Shown one piece after another: positions 1 through 5,454 of a DNA stretch of 5,836 nt. The translations under genes and the position numbers were made by a program. Under the pieces are notes generated by a model that saw nothing but the letters and a program-made list of their open reading frames with translations, had not been told where the DNA came from and ran no database searches. The stretch is from Pyrodictiaceae archaeon (GTDB taxonomy: Archaea > Thermoproteota > Thermoprotei_A > Sulfolobales > Pyrodictiaceae): positions 1 through 5,836 of the forward strand of contig JALUFI010000056.1 in assembly GCA_027043685.1 (NCBI GenBank). Direction: 5' to 3'. Within the stretch, counting starts at the first letter, position 1. Every line of letters begins with the position of its first letter.

Positions 1-371
1 GCGGCCTCGCGGGCCACTGGGCCACGTACCTCGCTGCCCTTTGGGGCGCCGTCGGGGCTCACTATGACTACCGCGTTGTCCTCGAAGGCTACCCAGGTGC
101 CGTCGGGGCGGCGGTAGGGCCTCCTCTGCCTGACCACTATCGCACGGGTGACCTGCTTCCTCATCTCCGGAGTGCCCTTCTTCACAGTGACTACAACCAT
201 GTCGCCTACGGAGGCGAAGGGTATGCGGCGAAGCCTGCCCTTGTACCCTATAACGCCTATTATCATCGCCTCCTTGGCGCCACTGTTGTCGGCTACGCGG
301 ACATAGGTGCCTACCTGCACACCCGCAGCTATCTGCCTACGGGGCGGCACACCCTTGCTGCCCTTGGGCAT
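1..371 (-). CDS. rpl14: Ribosomal protein uL14 (L14), 3' end cut by window edge
   Basis: Large-subunit ribosomal protein that binds 23S rRNA and forms an intersubunit bridge near the factor-binding site. I translated 123 codons from the ATG at 371-369; the frame stays open to the left edge with no stop. The product opens MPKGSKGVPPRRQIAAGVQV and continues with the family's hallmark VADNSGAKEAMIIGV (about residues 26-40). It then has the basic YKGRLRRIP stretch and the GDMVVVTVKKGTPEMRKQV strand-turn region. RPDGTWVAFEDNAVVIV follows, where the family has its conserved DG..I.FxDNA motif. Archaeal uL14 is usually 130-145 aa, so about 10-20 C-terminal residues lie outside the window. The start follows a partial Shine-Dalgarno (GGCGGGTG, 379-386) and a good TATA box near 413. 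It therefore seems to begin its own transcript rather than being read only from uS17. Identification is secure. Confidence 0.96.
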   Translation of the reverse strand, partial: MPKGSKGVPPRRQIAAGVQVGTYVRVADNSGAKEAMIIGVIGYKGRLRRIPFASVGDMVVVTVKKGTPEMRKQVTRAIVVRQRRPYRRPDGTWVAFEDNAVVIVSPDGAPKGSEVRGPVAREA

Positions 372-407
372 GACGGCGCACCCGCCTCAGCCACGGCGCC
401 CCGGGAC

Positions 408-418
408 GGTATATAAGC
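408..418 (-). promoter_or_regulatory. TATA box / promoter for uL14
   Basis: Read on the minus strand this is GCTTATATACC, a close match to the archaeal TATA box (TTTATATA-like), standing out in a GC-rich spacer. Its centre is about 42 nt before the uL14 ATG. Archaeal transcription starts about 25 nt after the TATA centre, which predicts a start near 388 and a leader of under 20 nt. I see no convincing TFIIB-recognition element upstream. The box is nearly symmetrical, so a plus-strand use cannot be excluded, but no plus-strand gene follows. Confidence 0.6.
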
Positions 419-525
419 AGACACACCGCCCTCCGGGGCAACAAGAGGCTAAGGAGAGAGGCCGTCCACGGCAGCGACTGGAGAAGAGGAGCGGCGCGGA
501 CCAGGCCCGGTGCCCGGAGGCGTGG
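419..525 (-). other. Intergenic spacer uS17-uL14, possible terminator region
   Basis: This is the 107-bp remainder of the 154-bp space between the uS17 stop and the uL14 start. On the minus strand it contains pyrimidine-rich runs (CTCCTCTTCTCC near 481-492 and CTCTCTCCTTAGCC near 448-461). Such runs could end the upstream transcript in the loose crenarchaeal manner, but no strong oligo-T tract is present. I found no tRNA, no box C/D motif pair and no open frame worth calling. Confidence 0.3.
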
Positions 526-873
526 CTAGAGCGGCTTCCTGCCTATGACGCCTAGGACTACGAAGTGCACCGTCTTGGCCAGGGGCCTCGTCTCGCCTAT
601 CACTACTATGTCGCCGGGCTGCGCGTTTATGCAGGGCGGGTTGTGGGCGTGTATCCTGCTGCGCCTCTTCTCGTACCTCTTATACTTCCTGTCGTAGTAG
701 ATGTACTCGCGCTCAACGACAACCGTGTTCTTCATCTTGGACTTTATCACGACACCGGTTAGTATCAGGCCGCGGACGCGGACCTTGCCGTGCCAGGGGC
801 ACTTGGGATCGTTACAGGTCCTCTCCGGCGGCTTCACACCCGGTATACCCACGTTCCTTACGCGCACGGACAA
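526..873 (-). CDS. rps17: Ribosomal protein uS17 (S17)
   Basis: Small-subunit ribosomal protein with an OB fold, a primary binder of 16S rRNA in early 30S assembly. The 115-aa product carries the archaeal/eukaryotic N-terminal extension (VGIPGVKPPERTC) with the C20-x4-C25-x2-H28 pattern (CNDPKCPWHG) typical of this branch. Next come RGLILTGVVIKSKMKNTVVVE and YYDRKYKRYEKRRSRIHAHN (about residues 35-77), the most conserved block of the family. The chosen start is TTG at 873-871. It is preceded at a spacing of 7 nt by AAGGGGGTA (881-889), and the sequence before VRNVGI fits homologues. This start lies inside the end of rnp1, giving a 62-nt overlap in a different frame. An internal GTG (codon 3) would shorten the protein by two residues without changing the call. 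It is the last gene before the uL14 promoter. Confidence 0.96.
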   Translation of the reverse strand: MSVRVRNVGIPGVKPPERTCNDPKCPWHGKVRVRGLILTGVVIKSKMKNTVVVEREYIYYDRKYKRYEKRRSRIHAHNPPCINAQPGDIVVIGETRPLAKTVHFVVLGVIGRKPL

Positions 874-1189
874 GCCATCTTACCCCCTTGCCTTTCTCGA
901 GCATGCGCAGCCTCTCGGAGGGGGTTCCGACCAGTTCCTCCCCGCGTAGGAGCACCCAGCACCCCCGGCCAGCCTTAAATGCGAATAGGCCACTCTTCAC
1001 CACGCAGCGCGGCTCGCCCCCGTCCACGGGGAGGACGCGGAGACACCTGGCACGGTCCTCGACCACGCGGCCGCGGAGCCCGCGGAGCCCCGGATCGGGG
1101 TGGAGGACTACGCAGACCTCCCTCCCGGCGAGAGCGCCGTAGGCGAGTAGGAGAAGGTCACGGAGACTCGGGCAGCCGCGACGAGGCAT
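812..1189 (-). CDS. rnp1: RNase P protein component 1 (Rnp1, Rpp29/Pop4 family)
   Basis: Protein subunit of archaeal ribonuclease P, which removes 5' leaders from pre-tRNAs; the family has an Sm-like barrel that contacts the catalytic RNA. The 125-aa product shows the expected core: LAGREVCVVLHPDPGLRGLRGRVVED (about residues 20-45), with the characteristic G..G..G.VV.. pattern. A strand-rich middle follows (VVKSGLFAF), then the ending LLRGEELVGTPSERLRML (about 80-97), which matches the family's G..L.GRPE.R...L signature. Its place between uL29 and uS17 is the standard archaeal location and strengthens a call that sequence alone would leave less certain. The ATG at 1189 is the first possible start after an in-frame stop at 1234-1232. 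The Shine-Dalgarno is weak and the nearest GGAGGGG is about 17-20 nt away. About 20 residues beyond the core overlap uS17. Confidence 0.88.
   Translation of the reverse strand: MPRRGCPSLRDLLLLAYGALAGREVCVVLHPDPGLRGLRGRVVEDRARCLRVLPVDGGEPRCVVKSGLFAFKAGRGCWVLLRGEELVGTPSERLRMLEKGKGVRWLVRARKERGYTGCEAAGEDL
881..889 (-). promoter_or_regulatory. Ribosome binding site deciding the TTG start of uS17
   Basis: The minus strand reads AAGGGGGTA, followed by 7 nt and then TTG. A nearby ATG (878-876) is in another frame that soon meets a stop, so this purine-rich site supports the TTG at 873. The site lies within the coding sequence of rnp1, consistent with translational coupling. Confidence 0.5.
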
Positions 1190-1244
1190 ACCGGGGCCCC
1201 AGCGCCCCCTCCGGGGAGGCGAAACACTGGGCTAGGGTGGAGTG

Positions 1245-1475
1245 TTAGCGGCGGCTGCCGCCGCGCTGCTTGGCCAGCTCCTCCTCCCTCATAACGGTCA
1301 GTATCCTCGCAATTGACTTCCTTATCGCCCTTATCTGGCCGGGGTTCTCCAGAGTGCCTACTGCGGCCTTGAGGCGGAGCTTGGCAAGCTCCTCGCGCAG
1401 CTCCTGGAGCTTGCGGAGCCTCTCCTCGGGACTCATCTTACGTATATCGTTCGTGCGGAGCAGGTACTTCCCCAC
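1245..1475 (-). CDS. rpl29: Ribosomal protein uL29 (L29)
   Basis: Small two-helix protein of the large subunit, located beside uL23 at the mouth of the peptide exit tunnel. The 76-aa product has the family pattern: LRTNDIRKMSPEERLRKLQE, then a long helix ELREELAKLRLKAAVGTLENPGQ..., and the second helix IRAIRKSIARILTVMREEE. The N.G.I+..+K.IARI.T...E core is diagnostic. The start is GTG (1475-1473) behind GGGGTGAG (1481-1488), with 5 nt between. An in-frame TGA immediately upstream (1484-1482) leaves no other choice. The gap from uS3 is 46 nt and no promoter is seen, so it is probably co-transcribed with uS3. Confidence 0.95.
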   Translation of the reverse strand: MGKYLLRTNDIRKMSPEERLRKLQELREELAKLRLKAAVGTLENPGQIRAIRKSIARILTVMREEELAKQRGGSRR

Positions 1476-1521
1476 CGCGCCTCACCCCATGGAGCCCGGT
1501 CTAGCCTCGAGGGTTGGAGGG

Positions 1522-2247
1522 CTACTCTGTTTCCTCCACCTGGACCTTCTCGGCCTCGGGCTTCGCCTGCTGGGCTGCCAGCTTCTTGGCCTCCTCCTCG
1601 CGCTGCCTCTCCATTTCCTCTCTCAGCTCCTCGACGAAGTCCTTGACCTCCTCGGGGCTCTTTATCCTAACATAGTCGCCGGTGACGGCCGGCTTGACTA
1701 TGGTCACCTCTATGCCGAAGGTGCCTGGCTTCAGGGTTATGTGCATCACTGCGCGGTCAACCATGTACTCTACCTGGTAGCCCGTCGAGTAGACCTTGCC
1801 CCAGCGGACCTTCTCGTACCTGGCGCGCTCGGTGCGGAGCTTGCCGCTTATGATTATCTGGGCGCCCACAGCGCCAGCGTTGATTATGCGGCGGAGCATA
1901 ACGTTCGCAACGCGGCGGTAGTAGGCGCCGCGCTCGAGGAAGACCGCTATTCTGGAGGCCACGACGCGTGCGTTTAGGTCTGGGTTCTCTACGCGCCTCA
2001 CCGTTATCTGGGGGTTGCTGAGCCCGAAGTAGTTCTCGAATATCGTGGCGAGCTGCCTTATGGTCTCGCCGCGCCTCCCTATTATCATCGCGGGCCTCTC
2101 TGCCTGGATGAGTATCCTCGTGCCCAGGGGGAACTGGACTATCTGCACCCCGGCGTAGCCGGCGCGGTAGAACCTCTTGGCGAGGTACTCGTCTATCTTG
2201 GTCTGCAGCATCGCCTTGTTTATGAAGTACTTCTTTATGAGTACCAC
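1522..2247 (-). CDS. rps3: Ribosomal protein uS3 (S3)
   Basis: Small-subunit head protein at the mRNA entry channel. The 241-aa product has the archaeal architecture. An N-terminal basic segment (VLIKKYFINKAM) is followed by a type II KH domain (about residues 17-90) with its GRRG loop at 57-60 in PAMIIGRRGETIRQL. The C-terminal S3 domain follows (about 95-195: RVASRIAVFLERGAYYRRVANV-like segment, GAQIIISGKL, RWGKVYSTGYQVEY, IVKP). The last about 45 residues (from EEVKDFVEEL) are a highly charged, Glu/Lys/Gln-rich, probably helical tail common in archaeal uS3. The GTG start at 2247 lies 2 nt after the uL22 stop, and its Shine-Dalgarno (GGAGGAG, 2253-2259) is inside the final uL22 codons, so the two are tightly coupled. 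Confidence 0.97.
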   Translation of the reverse strand: MVLIKKYFINKAMLQTKIDEYLAKRFYRAGYAGVQIVQFPLGTRILIQAERPAMIIGRRGETIRQLATIFENYFGLSNPQITVRRVENPDLNARVVASRIAVFLERGAYYRRVANVMLRRIINAGAVGAQIIISGKLRTERARYEKVRWGKVYSTGYQVEYMVDRAVMHITLKPGTFGIEVTIVKPAVTGDYVRIKSPEEVKDFVEELREEMERQREEEAKKLAAQQAKPEAEKVQVEETE

Positions 2248-2249
2248 GG

Positions 2250-2720
2250 TTACTCCTCCTCCGTCACGACTACCTCTATGTTGGAGGTGTGCTTGAACCT
2301 GGGGGAGGAGCGCCCGAAGGCGCGGGGCATCCAGCGCTTGAGGACGCGGCCCTTGTGGACCGCGATGTGGGTTATCCGGAGCCTCTCAGTGTCGAGGCCC
2401 TTGACCTCGGCGTTGTTCTCAACGTTGTCGAGGAGCTTGAGGAGTATCTTCGCGGCCTTCACGGGGTACCTGGCGTAGGGCACCTTGTACCTCGCGGCAA
2501 CGCCGCGGTGGTGCGCCTGCTTCCTGTTATGCCTGTAAAGGGGGACGGGCTCCTTTCCGGCAGCGACGCGCTCAAGGAACTCCTTGGCCTCGCTCAGCCT
2601 CATGCCGCGGAGAACCCTCACGAGGTTCACAACCTTCTTGGGCGATATCGGCGCCTCCCTCACCACCGCCTTCGCGGACTTCTCCTCGTCAACCCTCACC
2701 GAGTAATGCCACACTGGCAC
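2250..2720 (-). CDS. rpl22: Ribosomal protein uL22 (L22)
   Basis: Large-subunit protein whose globular domain sits near the exit-tunnel opening and whose long beta-hairpin lines the tunnel with uL4. I place the start at GTG 2720-2718, giving 156 aa, the normal archaeal length. It begins MPVWHYSVRVDEEKSAKAVV, like archaeal homologues that begin MPxWxYS. The core is REAPISPKKVVNLVRVLRGM, SEAKEFLERV, the basic RHNRKQAHHRGV and VKAAKILLKLLDNVENNA. The C-terminal hairpin segment RITHIAVHKGRVLKRWMPRA, then GRSSPRFKHTSNIEVVV, completes the family pattern. The open frame extends upstream to an ATG at 2858. Those 46 extra residues match nothing in the family, and they run through a TATA box, so I reject them. 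It is normally preceded by uS19; here that gene is missing and uL22 opens a transcript. Confidence 0.96.
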   Translation of the reverse strand: MPVWHYSVRVDEEKSAKAVVREAPISPKKVVNLVRVLRGMRLSEAKEFLERVAAGKEPVPLYRHNRKQAHHRGVAARYKVPYARYPVKAAKILLKLLDNVENNAEVKGLDTERLRITHIAVHKGRVLKRWMPRAFGRSSPRFKHTSNIEVVVTEEE

Positions 2721-2724
2721 AACC

Positions 2725-2732
2725 AACCACCC
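2725..2732 (-). promoter_or_regulatory. Ribosome binding site of uL22
   Basis: The minus strand reads GGGTGGTT, 4 nt before the GTG at 2720. It is a partial match to the archaeal Shine-Dalgarno (GGAGGTGA) and favours the 156-aa form of uL22 over the longer one. Confidence 0.45.
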
Positions 2733-2778
2733 TACCGTGCGCCCCGTGTAGAGGGCAGCCGCCCCGGGCCGTATACCC

Positions 2779-2788
2779 CTAAATAAAG
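2779..2788 (-). promoter_or_regulatory. TATA box / promoter for uL22-uS3-uL29-rnp1-uS17
   Basis: The minus strand reads CTTTATTTAG, an AT island in GC-rich surroundings and a good archaeal TATA box. With its centre at about 2784, initiation is expected near 2758, giving a leader of about 38 nt before the GTG at 2720. It implies that the uL22 gene block has its own transcription start, which fits the loss of the usual upstream partners uL2 and uS19. No clear TFIIB element is visible. Confidence 0.6.
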
Positions 2789-2900
2789 TGAGCCGGCGCA
2801 CCCCTATGCCCAGTCCCTGGGGGATGAGATAGCTGACCTGCACCGAGCACGCAGCCATAAGCTAAGCCATGAGGAGACTCTGCCTTCAACGACCCCCATT

Positions 2901-2936
2901 GCTCATCCAATGCCCGGGCGCTGGAAGAGGATGAGC
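2901..2936. repeat. Inverted repeat, possible stem-loop
   Basis: GCTCATCC (2901-2908) and GGATGAGC (2929-2936) are perfect complements separated by 20 nt. A further GGATGAG occurs at 2942-2948 and could pair with the left arm instead, giving two alternative stems. The repeat lies in the spacer upstream of the uL22 promoter; function unknown. Confidence 0.5.
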
Positions 2937-3097
2937 GGCGCGGATGAGTTGTGTGCGGAGGGCCTGACGCCTAGGGGTGGAGCCTCCGCGCGCTCACAGC
3001 TCCCCCGGGGACGCGGGGGCCTCGCGCGGGCCTGCTCCAGGGGATGCAGCGGCAGGTGCAGAGGCTCCTCTATAGAGTTATGCTAATGCGAGAAGCC

Positions 3098-3114
3098 GGG
3101 GAAGGGGAAAGATA
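3098..3114 (-). terminator. Pyrimidine-rich possible terminator after uL23
   Basis: The minus strand reads TATCTTTCCCCTTCCCC, about 20 nt after the uL23 stop. Crenarchaeal transcripts often end in short T- or pyrimidine-rich tracts without a hairpin. The tract is C-interrupted, so the call is tentative, but a transcript end here would agree with the new promoter before uL22. Confidence 0.3.
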
Positions 3115-3132
3115 CGCCGCAGGGGAGACGGG

Positions 3133-3402
3133 TTAGAGTAGGCCTAGCCTCGCGGCTATGTCGGAGGCGCTGTACTCCTTCGCGAGCTTGACGTAGGCCT
3201 TCTTCTCGCCACGCGGGGTTATCAGTGTGTTCACCTTCTCGACCTTGACGCCGAATGCCTGCTCGATCGCCCTCTTTATCTCGGGCTTGGTTGCCTTGCG
3301 GTCAACTATGAACGTCAGCGTGTTAGCTTTCTCTATGAGCTGGAGGGCCTTCTCGCTCTGCACCGGCCTTATTATTATCTTCCAGGGGTCTGCCACGGAC
3401 AT
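3133..3402 (-). CDS. rpl23: Ribosomal protein uL23 (L23)
   Basis: Large-subunit protein at the exit-tunnel mouth, a docking point for SRP and nascent-chain factors. The 89-aa product is the compact archaeal form. WKIIIRPVQSEKALQLIEKA (from residue 7) corresponds to the family's I..P..TEK+..L.E, followed by NTLTFIVDRKATKPEIKRAIE and AFGVKVEKVNTLITPRGEKKAYVKL. These are the conserved K.EIK.A.E..F.V.V..VNT motif and the basic end of the fold. It ends in DIAARLGLL as archaeal homologues do. The ATG at 3402 follows GGCGGTGA with 3 nt spacing, and a second GGAGG lies just upstream. It is 38 nt after uL4 and probably on the same transcript. The next gene should be uL2 but is not there. Confidence 0.96.
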   Translation of the reverse strand: MSVADPWKIIIRPVQSEKALQLIEKANTLTFIVDRKATKPEIKRAIEQAFGVKVEKVNTLITPRGEKKAYVKLAKEYSASDIAARLGLL

Positions 3403-3440
3403 GGCTCACCGCCTCCTCCTTTCCTCCAGGGCATGTGGGG

Positions 3441-4271
3441 CTACTTTGCTAGGAGTAGGGGGTCGAACCTCTTGGCTATCCTCTCTAGGGCGGAGCGGGT
3501 CACCACTGTGAGCCTGCCGGGGACGCCGCCGGGGGCTAGCTGGAGCACGTTCACCGTCTCCGGCTCGGCTATGTCTACGCCGGGTAGCGCTGCGACTGCG
3601 TGGGCCAGTGGGGAGTTGTGGTTGCTTAGTATGAAGAGGACGCTCTTGGGGGTTACGTAGCGGCGGCCGCGCCTCTTGCCCTTGCCGGCCCTCGCCCTCC
3701 TCCTCGCATGTGCACGCTCTATGTCGCTCCAGACGCCTATCCTCTTGAGGAACTCCTTTACGGCGGCCGCGGAGCTGTACCTGGTCTCAGCCTCGTCGTC
3801 TATGACTATGGGTAGCGCGGAGGCCGTGAACACGTGGCCCCTCGCCCGGACGAACTCCGGCCTGGCGGTTGCCGCTATGGCGGATGCTGTGGCGAGCTTC
3901 TTCTCCTTCTTGTTTATCTCCTCGTGCAGCTTCTTCTCCGGCCTGGGTGGGTGGGCGAGGTGACCGCCCACGGCGGAGTTGATGAAGGCTGCCCGGCCGA
4001 GGCCGGGTATCCTGGGCACCCTCGCTATGCCTAGGCCTACGCCGAAGCTCCTCGCAGTAGTCCTCTTGCCTGCCATGGGGTCGCGGCCCTTTGGCTGCAG
4101 CCTCGCCGTGAACTCAGAGAGGAAGGCCCTCCTTATCAGGTCGACGCGGACCGGGAGCCCGTAGACCCTGGGCAGCTGCACCTCGTCGACCGGGTCGCCT
4201 GCCGCCGAGTAGACGGTTACGCGTGGAGGCTCCTCCGCGAGGAGGAATATCATGCTCCCTATCTTTGCCAT
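3441..4271 (-). CDS. rpl4: Ribosomal protein uL4 (L4)
   Basis: Large-subunit protein whose long internal loop reaches the peptide exit tunnel and forms its constriction with uL22. With the ATG at 4271-4269 the product is 276 aa, close to the archaeal norm. It shows VTVYSAAGDPVDEVQLPRV (about 18-36), LIRRAFLSEFTARLQPKGRD (45-64), and the basic extended loop AGKRTTARSFGVGLGIARVPR (67-87). Next are GGHLAHPPRPEKK (102-114), KLATASAIAATA (125-136) and the YVTPKSVLFILSNHNSPLAHA core (205-225). The C-terminal VNVLQLAPGGVPGRLTVVT is typical of the archaeal/eukaryotic branch. The open frame continues upstream to 4655 against the uL3 coding frame. I reject that extension because GGAGGTG (4279-4285) lies 7 nt before the chosen ATG. 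The gap after uL3 is 38 nt. Confidence 0.97.
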   Translation of the reverse strand: MAKIGSMIFLLAEEPPRVTVYSAAGDPVDEVQLPRVYGLPVRVDLIRRAFLSEFTARLQPKGRDPMAGKRTTARSFGVGLGIARVPRIPGLGRAAFINSAVGGHLAHPPRPEKKLHEEINKKEKKLATASAIAATARPEFVRARGHVFTASALPIVIDDEAETRYSSAAAVKEFLKRIGVWSDIERAHARRRARAGKGKRRGRRYVTPKSVLFILSNHNSPLAHAVAALPGVDIAEPETVNVLQLAPGGVPGRLTVVTRSALERIAKRFDPLLLAK

Positions 4272-4278
4272 CGGGGAG

Positions 4279-4285
4279 CACCTCC
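4279..4285 (-). promoter_or_regulatory. Ribosome binding site deciding the start of uL4
   Basis: The minus strand reads GGAGGTG, a nearly perfect Shine-Dalgarno at 7 nt from ATG 4271. It selects this start over the long upstream extension and over an internal ATG at 4253. Confidence 0.7.
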
Positions 4286-4309
4286 TTTTCACGCCTTTAG
4301 GCTGGAGAG

Positions 4310-5353
4310 CTAGTTGCCCTGCTTGCTCTGCAGGCTGATGTAGGTGATCTTGGGCGGGGCCTCGGGTATCCACTGGGGCCTCACGGGGTGCCTCATCACT
4401 ATCGGTCTCTTGGGCGTGCCTGGTATGCTTCCGGCGAGCATCACGTAGGTGGAGCGTACTACTCCGTAGTGGAGGAAGCCGCCTGCGGGGGTGACCTCGT
4501 AGCCGTTGTCGCCTATGCGGAGTATGCGCTTGTTGTACTCTGTGCGGCGGTGGAACCCGGTCTGGCCGGGCTGGGGTACCTCGCTCCAGGAGAACGTGGT
4601 CGCGGGGCCCCTGGTGCCGGGGCCGCTGCGGCTGCCCTTCCTGTGCTTGTGCCACCTGGGGAGCTCCTTTACGCCATACCTCTTTATCACGCCCTGGAAG
4701 CCCTTGCCCTTTGTGACGGCTATTACGTCCACGAACTGACCCTCGCGGAACACGTCGCTGACCTTTATCGCTGAGCCTAGGAGTCCCAGGGCGTAGTCAA
4801 GGCGCTGCTCTATCCCGTTGCCGCCGCCTATCTTTATCTCAAGGACGTCGGGCTTCTTCTTGCTGAGGCCGCCTACGAGCCTGGGCTGGGTCAACGCTAT
4901 TATGCGCACATCGTAGATGCTGTCAACCATGTTCCTTATCTTGTTGACGGCCTTCTCGGTGTCGGGGAACCGTAGCCTGGACACTACGCGGTCAATGTCG
5001 AGGTTGTACTTCTCCTTCAGCGTCTCGGGCTGGGCCCATGCCTCGGAGAGCGTGTAGAGGCCTATGTTGGGGTCGTAGCCGTAGACCCTCACCGCGGCCA
5101 CAACCATCGGCGGGGCCTCGACTATGGTGACAGGGATGAATATCTCCCTGCCATGCGTGAGGGAGCCAGGCGTGTCGTCTATTATGTAGGCGTGCGTCAT
5201 GCCCGCCTTGTAACCGAGGAAGGCCAGCGGCAGCGGCTGCTCCGACGATACCTCCGGCCACGTCTTCACCCTAGGCACTAGCCTCGAGGCCCTCTTCCTC
5301 GGCCTTACGCCAAGGCTGCCTCTACGCGGCGCATGCTTCTTTCGTGCGCCCAC
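4310..5353 (-). CDS. rpl3: Ribosomal protein uL3 (L3)
   Basis: Large-subunit protein that initiates 50S assembly and extends loops towards the peptidyl-transferase centre. The 347-aa length is that of archaeal/eukaryotic uL3, far longer than bacterial L3. Visible signatures are the basic N-terminus HAPRRGSLGVRPRKRASRLV (7-26) and FLGYKAGMTHAYI (45-57). Further in are VTKGKGFQGVIKRYGVKELP (213-232), RWHKHRKGSRSGPGTRGPAT (233-252) and GQTGFHRRTEYNKRILRIG (263-281). The central extension reaching towards the catalytic centre includes the H/R-rich stretch around 234-250. The start is GTG (5353-5351), with GGTGGTGA (5357-5364) 3 nt upstream; the N-terminus matches homologues from the first residue. 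A TATA box near 5427 makes it the first gene of uL3-uL4-uL23. Confidence 0.98.
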   Translation of the reverse strand: MGARKKHAPRRGSLGVRPRKRASRLVPRVKTWPEVSSEQPLPLAFLGYKAGMTHAYIIDDTPGSLTHGREIFIPVTIVEAPPMVVAAVRVYGYDPNIGLYTLSEAWAQPETLKEKYNLDIDRVVSRLRFPDTEKAVNKIRNMVDSIYDVRIIALTQPRLVGGLSKKKPDVLEIKIGGGNGIEQRLDYALGLLGSAIKVSDVFREGQFVDVIAVTKGKGFQGVIKRYGVKELPRWHKHRKGSRSGPGTRGPATTFSWSEVPQPGQTGFHRRTEYNKRILRIGDNGYEVTPAGGFLHYGVVRSTYVMLAGSIPGTPKRPIVMRHPVRPQWIPEAPPKITYISLQSKQGN

Positions 5354-5422
5354 TAGTCACCACCGCCGTCCACGTCAAGCCCCAGGGGCTGACTATCCCA
5401 GCCCCCGGGCCCCGGAGCCCCC

Positions 5423-5431
5423 CTTATTTAA
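5423..5431 (-). promoter_or_regulatory. TATA box / promoter for uL3-uL4-uL23
   Basis: The minus strand reads TTAAATAAG, an isolated AT-rich element in the 101-bp space between the SPOUT gene and uL3. Its centre is about 74 nt before the uL3 GTG, so transcription should begin near 5401 with a leader of about 48 nt containing the Shine-Dalgarno. The spacer also contains G/C-rich runs that may fold in the leader. Confidence 0.55.
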
Positions 5432-5454
5432 TGCTAGAGGGGCTCCCCGCGGCC

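Larger units (their letters stand above)
2789..3132. other. Gene-poor spacer where uL2 and uS19 are normally found
   Basis: In most archaea uL2 and uS19 stand between uL23 and uL22. Here I find neither, nor any remnant such as the uS19 C-terminal VKHxxPGxGATRSS motif. The stretch is GC-rich and has no open frame of note. It holds a pyrimidine-rich stretch just after uL23 (3098-3114), a palindrome CTCTATAGAG (3068-3077) next to the only AT-rich patch (3074-3089), and several short inverted repeats. These pair 2901-2908 with 2929-2936, 2986-2991 with 3024-3029, 3002-3007 with 3014-3019, and 3031-3035 with 3052-3056. A structured RNA is possible but unproven; I recognise no SRP RNA, RNase P RNA, tRNA or box C/D motif. 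Confidence 0.6.

Noticed and set aside
974..982. AT-rich CATTTAAGG on the minus strand inside rnp1, as a promoter for uS17
   Set aside because: It encodes part of the conserved FAFKAG region of Rnp1 and gives an implausibly long leader. The uS17 start is better explained by coupling to rnp1.
1270..1977. 235-codon open frame on the plus strand
   Set aside because: It is the shadow of uL29 and uS3 on the opposite strand, biased in composition, with no recognisable domain. The same holds for the other long plus-strand frames, such as 2289-2786 and 4388-4774.
2869..2934. Short plus-strand frame of 21 codons starting at ATG 2869
   Set aside because: No ribosome binding site, no promoter and no recognisable sequence; such short frames are expected by chance in GC-rich DNA.
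2928..2967. Box C/D-like RNA: AGGATGA (2928-2934) and CTGA (2964-2967) on the plus strand
   Set aside because: The C box departs from RTGATGA, the spacing is too short for an archaeal C/D guide, and no internal D'/C' pair or terminal stem is present.
3441..4655. Long 404-codon open frame including an upstream extension of uL4
   Set aside because: The first about 128 codons run through the uL3 coding sequence in another frame and are low-complexity Arg/Pro/His-rich. A near-perfect ribosome binding site marks ATG 4271 as the start.
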